Assembly (NCBI RefSeq): GCF_954871325.1
Contig: NC_088775.1
Span: 667,473-731,472, forward strand
Direction: 5' to 3'
From: Gordionus sp. m RMFG-2023
Taxonomy: Eukaryota > Nematomorpha > Gordioida > Chordodea > Parachordodidae
Length of the DNA stretch: 64,000 bases
Positions 1 through 12,369 of this stretch are shown here, in pieces. The notes beneath the pieces were generated by a model. It was not told the origin of the DNA, did no database searches, and saw only the letters and a list, made by a program, of their open reading frames with translations. The position numbers and the translations under genes were made by a program. Positions within the stretch are counted from its first letter, which is position 1; every line of letters begins with the position of its first letter.

Positions 1-730
1 TTCATTTAATAATGTATGTAAAAATTAAAAATACAAATAATAAAACTAGATAAATAAATCAAATTGTATTGGATATAACAAAATTAAAGCAAAATATGTT
101 TATATTTTCTTTTCAATCATCTAAATCTATGATAAATAATATTTGCTAAAAGAAGTGATAATAGCTACATTAAAACGTTTGTATAGATTATAATAATTGA
201 GGTAGTATATACAACATCCCCAAATTTCAATATATGATAGAATATAAACGATAAAGATTTACATTTTAATTTCTAAAATGTTTTTTCGATATTTAATAAA
301 TGTTTGTTTAAATAAGGTCAAAGATCAACTTAATCAAAAATCTACTAAAATCTAAAATAATAATTATATATATATTGCATTTTTGGAGGTGAACAAACCT
401 TATTTTATATTATTTTAATTTTGTTTATCCAATATAATTGAAAAATTAATTGTAATTAATAACTAAACATAAGAAATTATGTTTGTTTAAGTTCAAAGAA
501 TAATTTAAACTAAATAATCTATTCTCAAACATACAATAATGTAAAGAACAAATTTCTAATTTAATTTCTAAAATATTTAATGTTTTTGATTAAGTTCATT
601 TTTGTTAAAATAAAAAAATAGTTAATTAATTATATTTTAAAAAATTTAATTATAATCTTAAATAGCTTTTATATTTATATTTCAGGGCCATTAGTTTATT
701 TTTTTTTAATTTGAAATTTTTAAAAAATTT

Positions 731-760
731 AGTTAACTTAAAATTTAATTGCGTTATTTA
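731..760 (+). promoter_or_regulatory. Conserved upstream box of gene A
   Basis: An AT-rich box (core TTAACTTAAAATTTAATTG, then TTATTTAT) lies about 45-75 bases before the start codon. Similar boxes stand at comparable distances before genes B, C, D and E, while the surrounding flank has diverged. TATA-like sequence (TATATATAATATAA) follows at about 767-780. A promoter role is inferred from position and conservation. Confidence 0.4.
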
Positions 761-805
761 TATCATATATATAATATAACATAATTTACCTTCAAATAAA
801 TTTTA

Positions 806-3800
806 ATGAATAAATTTGCTCCAACTTTCCTTCTCTTAGTGATTTCAATTTCTTTCTGCGACTTCAATGGTCAGTAAAATATTTTTTATAACCATAATTT
901 ATGATTTTAATTTGTTATAAATTATAAATATAAACATTATTTAAATATTGTCAAAAATTATTTACTGTTTTGGCCCATTAGTGCAATTATAAGGCAGGTG
1001 CCTCTCAAATAACTAGGTTTTATAAGTTTCAATATCGTAAATAAGCCAGCTATTATTATGTATTAGTTCAATTTAAATCAAGCAATATATAATAATTTCA
1101 ATTTTTTTTTATTCCTATAGTTGCTAGGCCAGGTAAATTCTTAGAATAATATACATTTATTACTAAAAGTTTGGAATTTAAAATCTCACATTAGCTATAA
1201 ACCTTTTTTTCCCGATGAATGAAACTAAATATTCTTTTTAAACTTAAAATATGATTAAGTCTATCTTTGTAGATTTACCATGATTAAATGTGTCATAATA
1301 TATAATAAAGTATATATTTGAATATTATGATATTGACCTTTGGGATATTAATTAATTTTTATTTGTTTATTATTTATTTGGGATAAATCTAAGTAAAGAT
1401 GGGAAGATTGAAGGTAAGATTATATATAAATATCTTTTAAATCGAAATTGATAACATAAAATATTTAAAAATATTAGCTCAAATTTAAAATCATATCTAA
1501 GGTTAAGATTTAATAAATCTAGGGCCGATGACAACAATGACTTCTATAACCTCTATAAGCCAATACTAATAATACACCTTATCACCCCATTAAAATTTGA
1601 ATCCACTAAAATACAATATTTATTATAATAGATCCTTTTATTTTCAATCTATCTTTATCGTGTCTTACTTTTAATCCCATACTCCTCTTCCTCTCCAAAC
1701 TACAATCTTTCTACTTTTTATCTATTTCCTTATGACCAAGATGCATTGAATAAATGATCTTTCAGTCCGTACATATAAAATTTTAGGGTATTTGAACCTA
1801 CATATAGCTTTATGTGATTTTCTTTTAGGCAAAATTCACCCTTCTATGATTATTCCTATATTTTATTTCATTCATCATTTACAAATTATTTATTACTGAG
1901 AAATTAAAAAATGAAAAAAAATCGCAACGGATTATATCTGATGAACCTCCTGCAGACGCCCAATAATAAGGGGAGCAGTATTTCTTTTGTCATGACAGAT
2001 CTTGATTTAACAACATAAGTGCCAATTGAGTGCTTGTTGACGGGGCACACAATATTACTCTAGTTAGAACTGAAGGTCTAGGAAATTTTAATTTACCCTA
2101 TTCACCAAACTCTAAATCATTATCTAGTATATAAGGAGAAATTAATAAGTATCATTGTTATTTAAAATTTTTCAGAGTATCGCTTTTCATCTGAATGTTA
2201 GATGAAAGTATAAATATCTCTTTCAAATTTTACATATTTTGTTATATTTTTATAATTCAATAATTCTATAGCATAATGTCAAGAACATTCATGATGTATA
2301 ACATTTAGAGAATAAACAGTTCATTTATAATATCGTTAATAAGATAATATATCTAAATTATAATATTTATAAGAAAATATCTGCTATTGGAAATATATAA
2401 TCTAAATTATTTCGCATATAATTTTCAAAATAGGATTTAACAATATTATCATTATCATAGGTGGTCAAATGATTTATGAAATACTTGAGCCAAATTTAGT
2501 ATGCATTTATTTTAGAGAAGATACAAAATTCACAAATTCTGTAAACAATTTTAGGGATTTCAATAGATTATCTACAAAATCTCAATCTGGAATTAAATAA
2601 TTTAAGTTCACACACATATTTAACATAATAATAAATGAACACTTAATAGTTTCACATTATATATTTTAGGTTTTAAGGTTTTGTTATTGTTAAATTTTTT
2701 CACATAATATTTATATATGTATATAGACATAGCATTTAAATTTTTTTTATTAACATACCGAGCTTAATTTATGTTTTAATATATATCTGAAGAAGTTTTT
2801 AATGTTGAACAATATTCAACATTTACTTTAGAGAAGAGTTTAAGATTGAATTTGAGAAAAAAATTTTAGAAATTGTTTTTCCCTTTCTTTAATTTGAGAT
2901 AAAAAATAAAATCATCATCATATTTGATTAAATCATATAAACTTTTGTCTTAAGTTAATTTACTATAATTCTTCACCAGTTGCCATATAAGTTTGTTTCA
3001 TTATATTCTATTGTTTTTTTTCTCCATACTGTTAGAAAGACAAGGAAAAAAGGGTAATACATTTTCATATAAATACGAGTAGGTGAAATATAACTGATTG
3101 AACAGTGAACTCTGGAATAAGGACTAATTTGGAATACTCCCATTGTGATTAATTCGAAGTATCTTCATTTTAAACATTTCTGAGGGAGATATATTATTTG
3201 AAAAATATGATTTTACCCGAAAATGAATTCCAACATTTATAGAAGAAAGTTGGTAATATGAATATTGATTTAGATTGGTTCAAAAGTTCAGTTTCCTACT
3301 TTTTTCTGAAACTTTAAAGGTTTATTACTCAATACATGTAAAATTATTGGCGGAAATATCAATTTAAAATTAAAAAATCTTCATATAAAATAATTTAGAA
3401 AGATTTTGAAATACTGGATTATGTTCCTTATTCGAGATTGATTTATGGCATAATGCATATTCTCTTATATTTCTTGCTTGTAATAAACAAATTACTAGTT
3501 ATTAAGCCATTCTTTTTTCCTTTTAGCTAGATCGTTTCTATTAACTTGGTCAGGTAATTTTATTGCAAGATAACTCAACGTTTTCAACCTAAATATTGAA
3601 TAACTTTTATTATATCTGATAAGCACAATCCTTAAAGATGGATAGTATTATTTAGGGCTAGAGTCATCAGAGGTTGCCGGCTGCAACTTTGCTCTAGACT
3701 TGGTGTATTTAATAATTATTTAATGCTATTCAGTTCTAGGAGTCTCGGGAGAGTAAAATATTTTAGAATGTTTTAAAATTAGTGTTTTTTTTGGAGCTTG

Positions 3801-4795
3801 GAGAATATAATTCGTGAATGAAAAAAAAAATTTCAATTTTTTAAATTATTGGAGTTTATCGTTAATTATATTAATCAGACAAATAGGAGTTAGATATTTG
3901 AAAATTGAAAATTGTTTTTGGAATTGGGACATTAGTGCTATTATGAATTAGGAACATTAAATTGGCGCTGATAATTTCTTTATTGTAGAAGTTTCAGATT
4001 AGAATATCCTTCTTTATCATTGAATACTAATATGGGATTACATTTAGATAGAAGATGCTATATGATATGAGACAGATTTGTTGATAAGAATTTGATAGTA
4101 TTGCCTTTGACCTGTATAAAGATAAAATTGACAATTTAATAAAAAAAACATTTGTTAGTTAGCTTAATTGTGTCAATAAATAATAAGTAACGAAATTATA
4201 CAAGTTACCGCGATATTGTTCTTAGAGAATAAGTAGTTCTTATACTAAACCATTTTATTGCCAATGTTGAGGCAAAATACCATTGAAACAAATTTATGAG
4301 TACATGAACATCTCTTGCATTATGGATATATATAAGGTGTCTACTATTGCTAAATGTTATTATAAAAATGTTTCTTATAAATAAATATAAAATAAATGAT
4401 GTATTTGTTTCATTTAATTTTTATAAAAGAAAAATAAATGCGTTACTATAATTTAAAGGCATTTTATAAAAATTCATCATACCTTATAAAGTATATATTT
4501 TGATGTTCTTTATAACTGTGGGTCTAAAATTGCGTTGACATTTTGCTGCGATACTTTCTTCACTGATTATTGAACCTATGATTTATAATATATTTAAAAA
4601 CACTAATACATAAAACCTATCGTAACATAAATGAATTCCCCCAAAAAATGAGGAAAAAAATTCAAATTATTAAATTAATTACAAAATTTAATAATTTATT
4701 GTTCTATTTTTTTTTTAGAATTTTTAAATTGGTTTACAGACTATTTTGGTAATACTTTTTTATATTTTTACATTAATAATTTATTCAAATCATGA
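806..4795 (+). CDS. Micro-exon secreted-peptide gene, copy A
   Basis: Predicted exons: 806-869, 1121-1132, 1399-1413, 3036-3053, 3527-3553 and 4719-4795. Exon 1 codes a 21-residue signal peptide: MNKF, a Leu/Ile/Val core, then SFCDFN. The internal exons are 12, 15, 18 and 27 nt, each a multiple of three and each in phase 1, with AG before and GT after. They code VARP, DGKIE, ERQGKK and ARSFLLTWS. The terminal exon codes EFLNWFTDYFGNT plus a tail ending at TGA 4793-4795. All junction codons are open, giving about 70 residues. Exons were chosen because they recur with splice sites in the four other complete copies while introns vary. More micro-exons could be hidden in the 1.6-kb third intron. 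Product and function are not recognised. Likely secreted. Confidence 0.7.
1940..2090. other. GC-richer conserved patch in intron 3 of gene A
   Basis: A patch clearly richer in G+C than its surroundings contains AATAAGGGGAGCAG and GACGGGGCACAC. Counterparts lie in the same intron of B (about 25495-25640, inverted) and D (about 47190-47330, inverted), and a much eroded one in C (about 31150-31240). In B one frame stays open for 88 codons, but the frame is not kept in A or D. It could be an old insertion that predates the duplications, an untranslated RNA element, or a lost exon. Confidence 0.45.
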
Positions 4796-4912
4796 AAAAA
4801 AAATATGGAAGGAATAAAAATATGAAGAATAAATTTTGGATGTCTTTGAGCAAGAGACTTTTTTTTCTGAATTAGATTTTAAATTATTGCAACAAATAAA
4901 ACACACTATTCA

Positions 4913-5524
4913 TTTAGACAAAAAATAATTTATTTACATTTCTAAATTCATTAGAGTTACTAAAATATATATATATGAAAGTTAAGTTTTAAGGAATATA
5001 GATGATCTCTAGATACAAATTTTTGAGTCATTTTTCTCAAGTAGGAATCAATTCCTTTAATTATACTGAGAATTAAACTTTGAATTTAGTTTTATATTGT
5101 TCATCAATCAAAATTAGTAAAAACAAATATAAAAAAGAACATAATATAAATCTTACTGTTTATTTATTTCAATAAATTAATGCAATAACAGCATTTTCAT
5201 GGTCCTTTTTTTTTTAAATATTTTTCTCGTAACTTTTATTTTAATTAATTTATAAGAATGATATGTCCAAAATTTAAAATTGTATAATAAAATTATTCGT
5301 TCAATATTTAAAAATTTTGATTTGTTTTACATTGTCTTAGAAATTTTTGTTCTTCTTTGAAATTAATTTTTTTGCTTAAATCTTTTAAAAATCTAAATGT
5401 TAGAGTCAAAAAAAGGAGACGTTAGTGGTTTCGCTTATTGGAATAAAAATAAAATTGTTGAAGCATGTGTAAGCGGTTTGATGTTATTACTTGAGGGAAA
5501 TCAAGAAACCCGAGTAAGATATAT
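4913..5524. other. AT-rich interval, no gene seen
   Basis: This sequence lies between the end of the inverted-duplication arm and a LINE fragment. It has no counterpart at the equivalent position downstream of gene E, so it is probably part of a ~1-kb insertion or rearrangement. I see no convincing ORF, RNA gene or terminal repeat. Confidence 0.5.
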
Positions 5525-5624
5525 GATATTGATCTACTAAGAGCCCAAGAGATGATTATCAAATCATCAGGTCTTAAATGATATTAATATACTAAGGGCC
5601 CAAGGGATGGTTATCAAATCATCA
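5525..5624. repeat. Two-copy 55-bp tandem duplication
   Basis: Units start at 5525 and 5580. Each contains CTACTAAGAGCCCAAG or a close variant, then GATTATCAAATCATCA or a close variant. They differ at a few positions only. Confidence 0.85.
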
Positions 5625-5639
5625 TTAAACCAACAACGT

Positions 5640-5936
5640 GTATATGATGTCGTTAGAGTTTTGAAATTTTGACTATAGACACGATTTAGACCATGTCTGC
5701 CTTTCGAATATACTGGACAAGCAGAATGATGTTAAACCTTATGCTAAACTGGTAGCGACTCTCAAATGAGCTTCTAACCATTCGTGACTCCTTAACCTGT
5801 CTTCTGTTTGGTATGTTAGGCACAGTTTAAAGGTAGATTGATTAATATGGTTGAGTGAAAATTGTAGGGGTGTTGTGTGTTTTATGGGTGATGATTGATA
5901 ATAAAGGGGTGGATTGTTAAAAAAAGATAAATACAT
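5640..5936 (-). mobile_element. LINE fragment (C-terminal region), same family as 27348-28870
   Basis: The minus strand codes a fragment with DRLRSHEWLEA, then LRVATSLA, then (another frame) VYSKGRHGLNRVYSQN. The 27-kb LINE has matching segments: CYEWLEALPSR, LRVAIGHRLG and DVSKGRHDLKFIYSQS. This is the region after the reverse transcriptase in LINEs with a C-terminal Cys/His-rich segment. The fragment is decayed and interrupts what would otherwise be continuous homology with the gene E downstream block. Confidence 0.6.
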
Positions 5937-5939
5937 CTA

Positions 5940-8900
5940 ACTATGTTATGCATAGAAAATAATGTGTATAATATTTCCTATAACACAAATCAACAATATC
6001 TAACTTTATTCAATATATATATAAATTTTTTAATAAAAAAGATTAACAATTTACTATTATAAAATTCCCAAATTTAAAAAAAAAATTAAAAATATAAAAC
6101 TTCAAAATATCAATTAATTTTTAAAATAACAGAGTTGTTAATGCTTTTTTTAAAAGTAGCTACCCATTCCCATTACTAATTTTTTTAAAAAAAGATCACT
6201 CTTTTTAATATTAATTTCTATAATATAAAGTTCACGAAATAATATCATAAATATTTTTTATAATCAAAGAAATTGATTATACATCAAAAAAAAAGTTCAT
6301 AATATTCTATTTGCTTTTAAAAAATAGCAAATTTTTTATAATTTGAATTCTGAGATAAGCAGCTACGCCTCTAGCCTTAAACCTGTCTATCTATACCAAA
6401 TAGGCACTCAACACTAGGGAAAAGACGGGTATTGTATTTTTTTATTTTTAAAACGATATAATTAACGGATGATAAATCTTTAAATCTGCAATAATTAGAA
6501 ATATATAGAGTTCAAAAGCTTATAAAATATTTGAATTACATTCAAGATTCTTCAACATTGTTGTCGAAGGACTATATTTTGAAATTTTTTATTTCAAAAA
6601 AAATATTAACTATTGTATTAATATTTATTTAGCTATTTTCTTCAATAAATTTATGTTCCTGTGAGTTAGAGCTTCATATGTCATGTGTTATCACATAAAT
6701 TATTAGGATCTTGCAACTATTCATTTAATATTTTAAATAATATCATATATTCAGAATACTAGACATATCAAATTTTTTATTTTTTCAATTTCTTTTTAGT
6801 TTAAGATTTAGTCGTTTTTTTAAATCAATTAACAATTATATATGTCGGTGATAATTTTCTTATAATTATAATATTCCTTTACCATTCATATTCCCCTCTC
6901 TGCTATATAAATACATAAATACTTCACTAACGCATATAAGAAATAAATGGGAAAATAACAAAAAAAATTTATTGACAGGGATTTAAACTGTTTTTAACGT
7001 CAAATGCACCTAGAAATCCTTATCTCATAAACTGGATTAAGCTAAATCATTAATCAATAAAGATCAAACTCTAACCCAAAACATTCCTTAGTTTAGACTA
7101 CAGATATATTTAAATGGTTGCTTTATAGCAGATGTTAAATTACTTAAATTTTCAATTTTGAGGTGATTTTATTTCTGGTTTCCATTTCATGAATTTAATA
7201 GTTTTTCCGGAGTTATTATTTTTGGGGAGGGTTACTCTTACATTGTTTCTGACTTTTTTACTAGATTTTTCTTTCTGCGGCCTTTATTTTCTGTTATTAT
7301 TTCATATTACTACCAAGGTTTTATTTTAAATTTCGCCTGATTAAGCACATGCATCCAGAACTACCTTATAAATTTCTAAAAGACTGTATTTTTCTATAGA
7401 ACATTAAACTAAGAAAAATATTATTTATTCATTTGAAAATTTTATTCCTTTAAAAAGACCATTGTATGAATGCAACTTTATATTTATCGAAAATATAAAA
7501 TATTCTAAGGCGATCGTCACTTGAATTAAATATTTCAGAGTTATATTTTCTGGAGAAGGGTTAGTCTTAAGCTGTTTCTATATTTCAGAAGATTTTTCCC
7601 TTAGGTTTGGGATTACCTTTCCTGGCCAGGTTTTATTTCACTTATTGCCTGACTAAGCTAATGTATTCAGAACAACTTATGTTGAAAGAATGTTTTCTTC
7701 TATTGACCAATGAAGTCTTATTGTCCAATCGATATTTATATAAAATTCTTTTTCCTTTATAATGACCACTGAATGAAAGTATTAGTACAACTTGTGCTAT
7801 ATCAAAGAAAAATTATGCTAATGATTTCGGCACATGAACTAAGGGTTTCCATAATTATAAAATTATTGCACTGAAACCAAAAAATTAAGACAATTTTTAT
7901 AATACTTAACACATACATCAAATAAGAGACACCGATTGATATCAAATCGATCCAAATAAGCCACATCATAATATAACCATGTTTATAATGTGTTGAATTT
8001 AATAATGTAAATAATTTACTTTTTTTATTGATATTATATCTATTTTTCAATACTTATATAATTTTCCTATCTATATCATTATGAAAGGTCATATACCAAA
8101 GGCTGATGCAACCAAGGAAATTGAAAATTGGGTATGTTAGTATTACAATGGTAATTTAAAATTCAAAATAGAGATTAAATTAGTTATTAAAAGTTACATC
8201 AAATTCTTTTTCATAAAAGAGGTTCAGATCAAGAACTATAAAAAAGGATATATCTAATAATAAGAACCAGAACACCTCCCGTGGCTAAAATCTATAGAAA
8301 CTTAGAACCGGAAAAAAGAAAACCCTTTTATCATTTTCAAATATCTGAAACGGAAACTGGTCTAACACAAAATAGAACAAATTATTTATTTTAGTTGAAG
8401 TCTCAAATCAATTAAAATATTGGGGAAAATATTTATACTTACAAGCAAATTTATTCTACTGAAGAAAAAGATATATATTTACTGTAAATTTTTGATAATA
8501 AAGGCTTATATATGTGAAAATAATAAAATACTGACACCTAATTATAAAACTTAAAATTACATAATCAAATATGTTTTTTTCTTCATTACTTAGAAAAATT
8601 TTTATTATTATAAAAATAAAAGGGTCCATGAAGATGGGTTAGTATGTCCTTATCAAAACTTCTATTCGGAAATTTATATTAATAGGATCTAATTTTATCA
8701 AGTAAATTTTATTAAATTTGTATAATATTTATAAGATATTGATGACAGCAACCAAAATACATAGTTATCTCTTACCTTTGTTAAAACTATATTGAAAAAA
8801 TAGATACTATGTTTTTAAAGAAGGCTCTAAATTATGAATAGAAATTTTATCGAAATATCTTAAAAATAATTTGCATATTTTAAATGTAAATTAAATATCT

Positions 8901-9420
8901 ATTTCCCTGAAATATTTTTGCTAAATTAATGACAAATTTCTAATTCGCCCATCATATTTTAATCGGAAAGTAGTGAATTATTGATAATAAAATTTAATAA
9001 GATTTGATTTTAAATTATTTATTTATATTCAATTCAAGCATCAATTCAAATATAACATCATTTATAATATGATTTTTTTTAAAATATCATTGTGATTTAT
9101 TTTTCGAATTTATATTAAAACATTGATATTAACATATCGCATTTTTACATTTCACATAGATATATATATGACTTGATATAACATTGAATTATTGATTGTG
9201 ATATATTTTTATTATTCATATTAATATAAGTCAACCCAAAATATATATATGATAAAATAAAAAAAATTTAAATTAAATAATATAAAGGAAAAATATGATG
9301 TAAAATGATAAGAATAAGGAAGAAAAAGTGAGTCTAGAAAAGATCTGTGAAAAGAAGATTGCAATTTAAATTTTGTTTAAGGATAGCTATAGCTAATCTC
9401 TGGAAGAAGATTCTTTATCC
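5940..9420 (+). repeat. Duplicated block X, copy 1
   Basis: The block aligns in the same orientation with 57030-59345 (downstream of gene E), and its 7615-8955 part aligns inverted with 36860-38235. Shared landmarks include TGGCCAGGTTTTATTTCACT near 7623. I see no gene in it. An antisense ORF at 7802-8050 is AT-rich and is not kept in the paralogues. Confidence 0.8.
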
Positions 9421-10248
9421 ATAAAGCATCTTTAGTATTGCTTTTAAAATAATAAATATGATATATAATTAATTCTAGCATTATATAACTAGTGCAGTAA
9501 ATTAGAAAGATTGAAAAATATATTTAATTTAAATATTCTGACAGTTTCAGATGAAGTAACTAGCGTTAGCAGAAATATGATTTTTAAAATGATGGTGTAA
9601 AAAATGCATTGTACCCCACAAATTAATTTCTTAGGGTAAACCCAAAGTATGGTAAGTTTTTTTTATCAATGTGAGGTTGAGTGGTTAAAGGCATGATTTA
9701 AAAATAGTGACCTATTATGGAATGCCACAACTTTTTTTTTAAATATTTTTATACTTCAGATAGATGTTTACAACTTATTTTATCGTAGGAATCGATATCA
9801 CTATATCTATTTCTTTTATAAAAGTAGTGTTTAAATTGTTGAACAAATATTTATAGGGTTTAAATTTAACTAACATATGGGGATACCTTAATAATTTAAA
9901 TTATTACTTAATAATAGAACAAAATGTCATTTTTATTTCATTAATTTGATTTTTATAGAATTGCAATAAAATTAAGTGTTATTTAAATATAATTATCAAA
10001 TTTTTTAAACGAGCGAAACGAGGCTATATAATATTATAAACCGAAATCAGTTTTGCTATATATATAAATTGTAATCTTAGGGCCATATATTTTATGTAAA
10101 ACTTTTCCCGGGAAGTTATAATTATATTTATAAGAATCAATTTTTCTAATATTTATTTTATATATACTCAGTTTTTTATTTTATTCAAGTTTGAGGTTTA
10201 GTCTAGGATAAACAGCGATTAAGTTTAAAAATTAAATCGAACCAGAAC
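9420..10248 (+). repeat. Duplicated block Y, copy 1 (partial)
   Basis: Matches 42370-43180 in the same orientation, 33960-35840 inverted, and parts of 60840-61900. Landmarks are TTTATCCATAAAGCATCTTT near 9414, CAGTTTCAGATGAAGTA near 9541 and AGGGCCATATATTTTATG near 10079. Block Y lies next to the 3' end of genes C, D and F. Here the gene expected on its far side is missing; a transposon fragment and a satellite follow instead. Confidence 0.75.
9670..9715 (+). other. tRNA-Ser-like 5' half (relic)
   Basis: The stretch GAGGTTGAGTGGTTAAAGGC resembles the D-arm/A-box region of eukaryotic tRNA-Ser (GNCNGAGUGGUUAAGGC) and is followed by an anticodon-like segment. No B box or acceptor pairing is visible. 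The paralogous copy at 42618-42662 is more eroded. It is most likely a tRNA-derived remnant, not a working tRNA. Confidence 0.25.
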
Positions 10249-10500
10249 CAGGGTTGCCATGTCTCAGGGAGACTCCCGCAATTTTTTAGTCTCTTTCCCG
10301 CTAAACTACAGCAAATAGAAATCTCCCGCAAAAATCTACTGCAATTTTTTAATTTCTCCCTCAATTTTTTTTTAGCATTTTAACATTTTTAATATATAAA
10401 TAATAATTTTGAGAGACATTAATTGATAATTTTTATATTTTTAAAATAATTTTAAATATTTATTCGAAAAACATGTCTAGTTTGTAAATTCTTTTCTATC
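10249..10500 (+). mobile_element. Truncated non-autonomous element, CAGGGTTGCC family
   Basis: Starts with CAGGGTTGCCATGTCT right after ACCAGAAC, the same junction as the complete copy at 43181-43720. It carries the family's CTCCCGCAATTTTTTAGT and CTCCCGCA motifs. The other terminus is not found, so the element is truncated on its right. The same insertion junction in A and D block Y points to one shared insertion event. Confidence 0.65.
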
Positions 10501-10889
10501 CTGTTTTATTTTTCTCCAATAATAAATCAATATCATTTCATATAAGTCAGTAAAGGGGAGTATATCAACATCGATTGCAATACAAAAATATTCACAAATA
10601 ATATAATACAGATGCTACTACATTTATGGAAATCGTATACATCTATCATGTAGTTCTATATTCACAATGCTATATTATCACAATGTGGATCGAATCTTTT
10701 TCTCGTGATATTTAACGACTCGAATATAAGTGCAAACCTTACTTGTGGTAGAATAAAAGAGAGGCTATCACAAGTGTATTAGTACCTGAATCCTAGGGTT
10801 CAATTCTAGACGATTTGAAAGATAGGGATCCATATTCAATTCTAACAGATGCATCTAATAAGGGAAATGTTTTTAACAAGAATAAGAAC
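10500..10889. other. AT-rich interval, no gene seen
   Basis: Between the truncated element and the satellite array. No ORF, RNA gene or repeat structure stands out. Confidence 0.4.
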
Positions 10890-11812
10890 ATTTCCATAAA
10901 ACTGTTAAAATACAAAACATATTTTTATCTATTTACTTAAAAAAAGTCAAAAATAACGATTATGACAATTGTCACTTTTCTACAGTACACTTTCATTGAA
11001 ATATTAATTTAACATGTTTACATAACATATTTTAATCTATTTACTTTAAAAAAAGTTCAAAAATAACGATTATGACAATTGTCACTTTTTTACAGTACAC
11101 TTTCACTGAAATATTAATTTAAAATGTTTACAAAACATATTTTTACCTATTTACTTTAAAAATACTTTAAAAAGTTTAAAAATAACGGTTATGACAATTG
11201 TCACTTTTCTACATTACACTTTCATTCAAAAATAACGATTATAACAATTGTGACTTTTCTATATTACACTTTCACTGAAATATTAATTTAACATGTTTAC
11301 AAAACATATTTTAATCTATTTACTTTAAAAAAAGTTCAAAAATAACGATTATGACAATTGTCACTTTTTTACAGTACACTTTCACTGAAATATTAATTTA
11401 AAATGTTTACAAACATATTTTTACCTATTTACTTTAAAAATACTTTAAAAAGTTTAAAAATAACGGTTATGACAATTGTCACTTTTTTTTGAAATATTAA
11501 TTAACATGTTTACAAAACATGTTTTTACCTATTTATTTTAAAAATACTTTAAAAAAATTAAAAATAACGATTATGACAATTGTCACTTTTCTACAGCACA
11601 CTTTCACTGAAATATTAATTAACATATTTACAAAACATATTTTTACCTATTTACTTTAAAAAACCTTAAAAAAGTTCAAAAATGACGATTATGACAATTG
11701 TCACTTTTCTACAGTACACTTTCACTGAAATATTAATTTAACATGTTTACAAAACATATTTTTACCTATTTACTTTAAAAAAACTTAAAAAAGTTCAAAA
11801 ATAACGTTTTAT
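10890..11812. repeat. Satellite array 1, ~115-bp unit, about eight copies
   Basis: Tandem units of about 113-118 bp, one shortened to about 50 bp. Each carries AACGATTATGACAATTGTCA, then TTTCACTGAAATATTAATTT, then ACATGTTTACAAAACAT and TATTTACTTTAAAAA. The centre TGACAATTGTCA is a perfect 12-bp palindrome, found in nearly every unit. A related array in the same orientation lies at 21890-22612. Some units are near-identical and some shortened, as expected from unequal exchange. Confidence 0.92.
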
Positions 11813-11964
11813 TAAAAAAAATATATCAATCAAAAAAAAAATTGTAACAAATTAAAATATATTTTAAAAAAAATATAAAATAAATTTATAATAATAAATT
11901 AATATTAGATAATAATAAATTAATCTCAAATAAATAATAAATTTATTAATTAGTAAAATAGAAA

Positions 11965-12115
11965 AACAACATTGCCTGGTTATTTCGGCAATGTATACTT
12001 TGCCTCTTATAAAGTATACTATGCTGAAATTACAAAATTACCCTGCCTATCACTCCCTCACATTGCCGAAAATGGCAATGTATACATTGCCGAATATTTC
12101 ACATTGCCGCTAACA
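11965..12115. repeat. Cluster of CATTGCC/GGCAATG inverted motifs
   Basis: Within 150 bases CATTGCC or GGCAATG occurs about seven times on alternating strands, including the hairpin CATTGCCGAAAATGGCAATG. GTATAC also recurs. The stretch is richer in G+C than its surroundings. It could be the remnant of a MITE with nested termini or a small palindromic satellite. Confidence 0.6.
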
Positions 12116-12192
12116 TATATGTATTATAAAAAAACAATTTAAACGAAATACATGGTTAAAGACTAACATGTTTAAAATAAAAACAATTTAAG

Positions 12193-12361
12193 TTATACAA
12201 ATTTAAAAAAGTCAATCTCGATTAACATTCCCCTTTCTGAAAAGCCTTGCCATAATCCATTTGAGCTGTCATTAGCAAGCTTGTCGTCCAAATAATTTAT
12301 CATTTTGATTGTCAAGTTGTTGCATATGTCGTCATAATCGTTGGCTTGTTTAAATCGTAAG
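12193..12361 (-). CDS. Unrecognised terminal-exon-like ORF
   Basis: On the minus strand a 56-codon open stretch runs from a possible acceptor (ATGAAG at about 12362-12367) to TAA at 12195-12193. Its composition is balanced and non-repetitive: QANDYDDICNN, then IKMINYLDDKLANDSSN, then LWQGFSERGMLIEIDFF. Codon use is much less AT-biased than the flanks, so it looks like former or present coding sequence, perhaps the last exon of a transposon or host gene. No family is recognised and no upstream exon was found. Confidence 0.3.
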
Positions 12362-12369
12362 CTTCATAT

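Larger units (their letters stand above)
1..4912. repeat. Left arm of large inverted duplication (contains gene A)
   Basis: This stretch matches the reverse complement of 22722-27160 almost end to end: the upstream flank, every exon of gene A, the introns and the downstream flank. It begins before base 1, because homology is already present at the window edge, and fades near 4912. The arms differ by scattered substitutions and small indels, plus one ~315-bp stretch around 1390-1705 that the right arm lacks. A more distant copy of the first ~800 bases lies at 53430-54165, upstream of gene E. Confidence 0.9.

Noticed and set aside
1272-1310. Conserved stretch ACCATGATTAAATGTGTCATAA after a TTTGTAG acceptor, present in all five complete copies, as a possible extra exon
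   Set aside because: In phase 1 it reads into a stop almost at once in most copies, and it lacks a consistent donor. Conservation is explained by recent duplication.
9670-9715. Functional tRNA-Ser gene
   Set aside because: Only the A-box half is present; no B box, T arm or acceptor pairing.
10890-11812. Array considered as CRISPR because of regular repeats with short variable parts
   Set aside because: Eukaryotic context, ~115-bp units repeated head to tail without unique spacers: a satellite.
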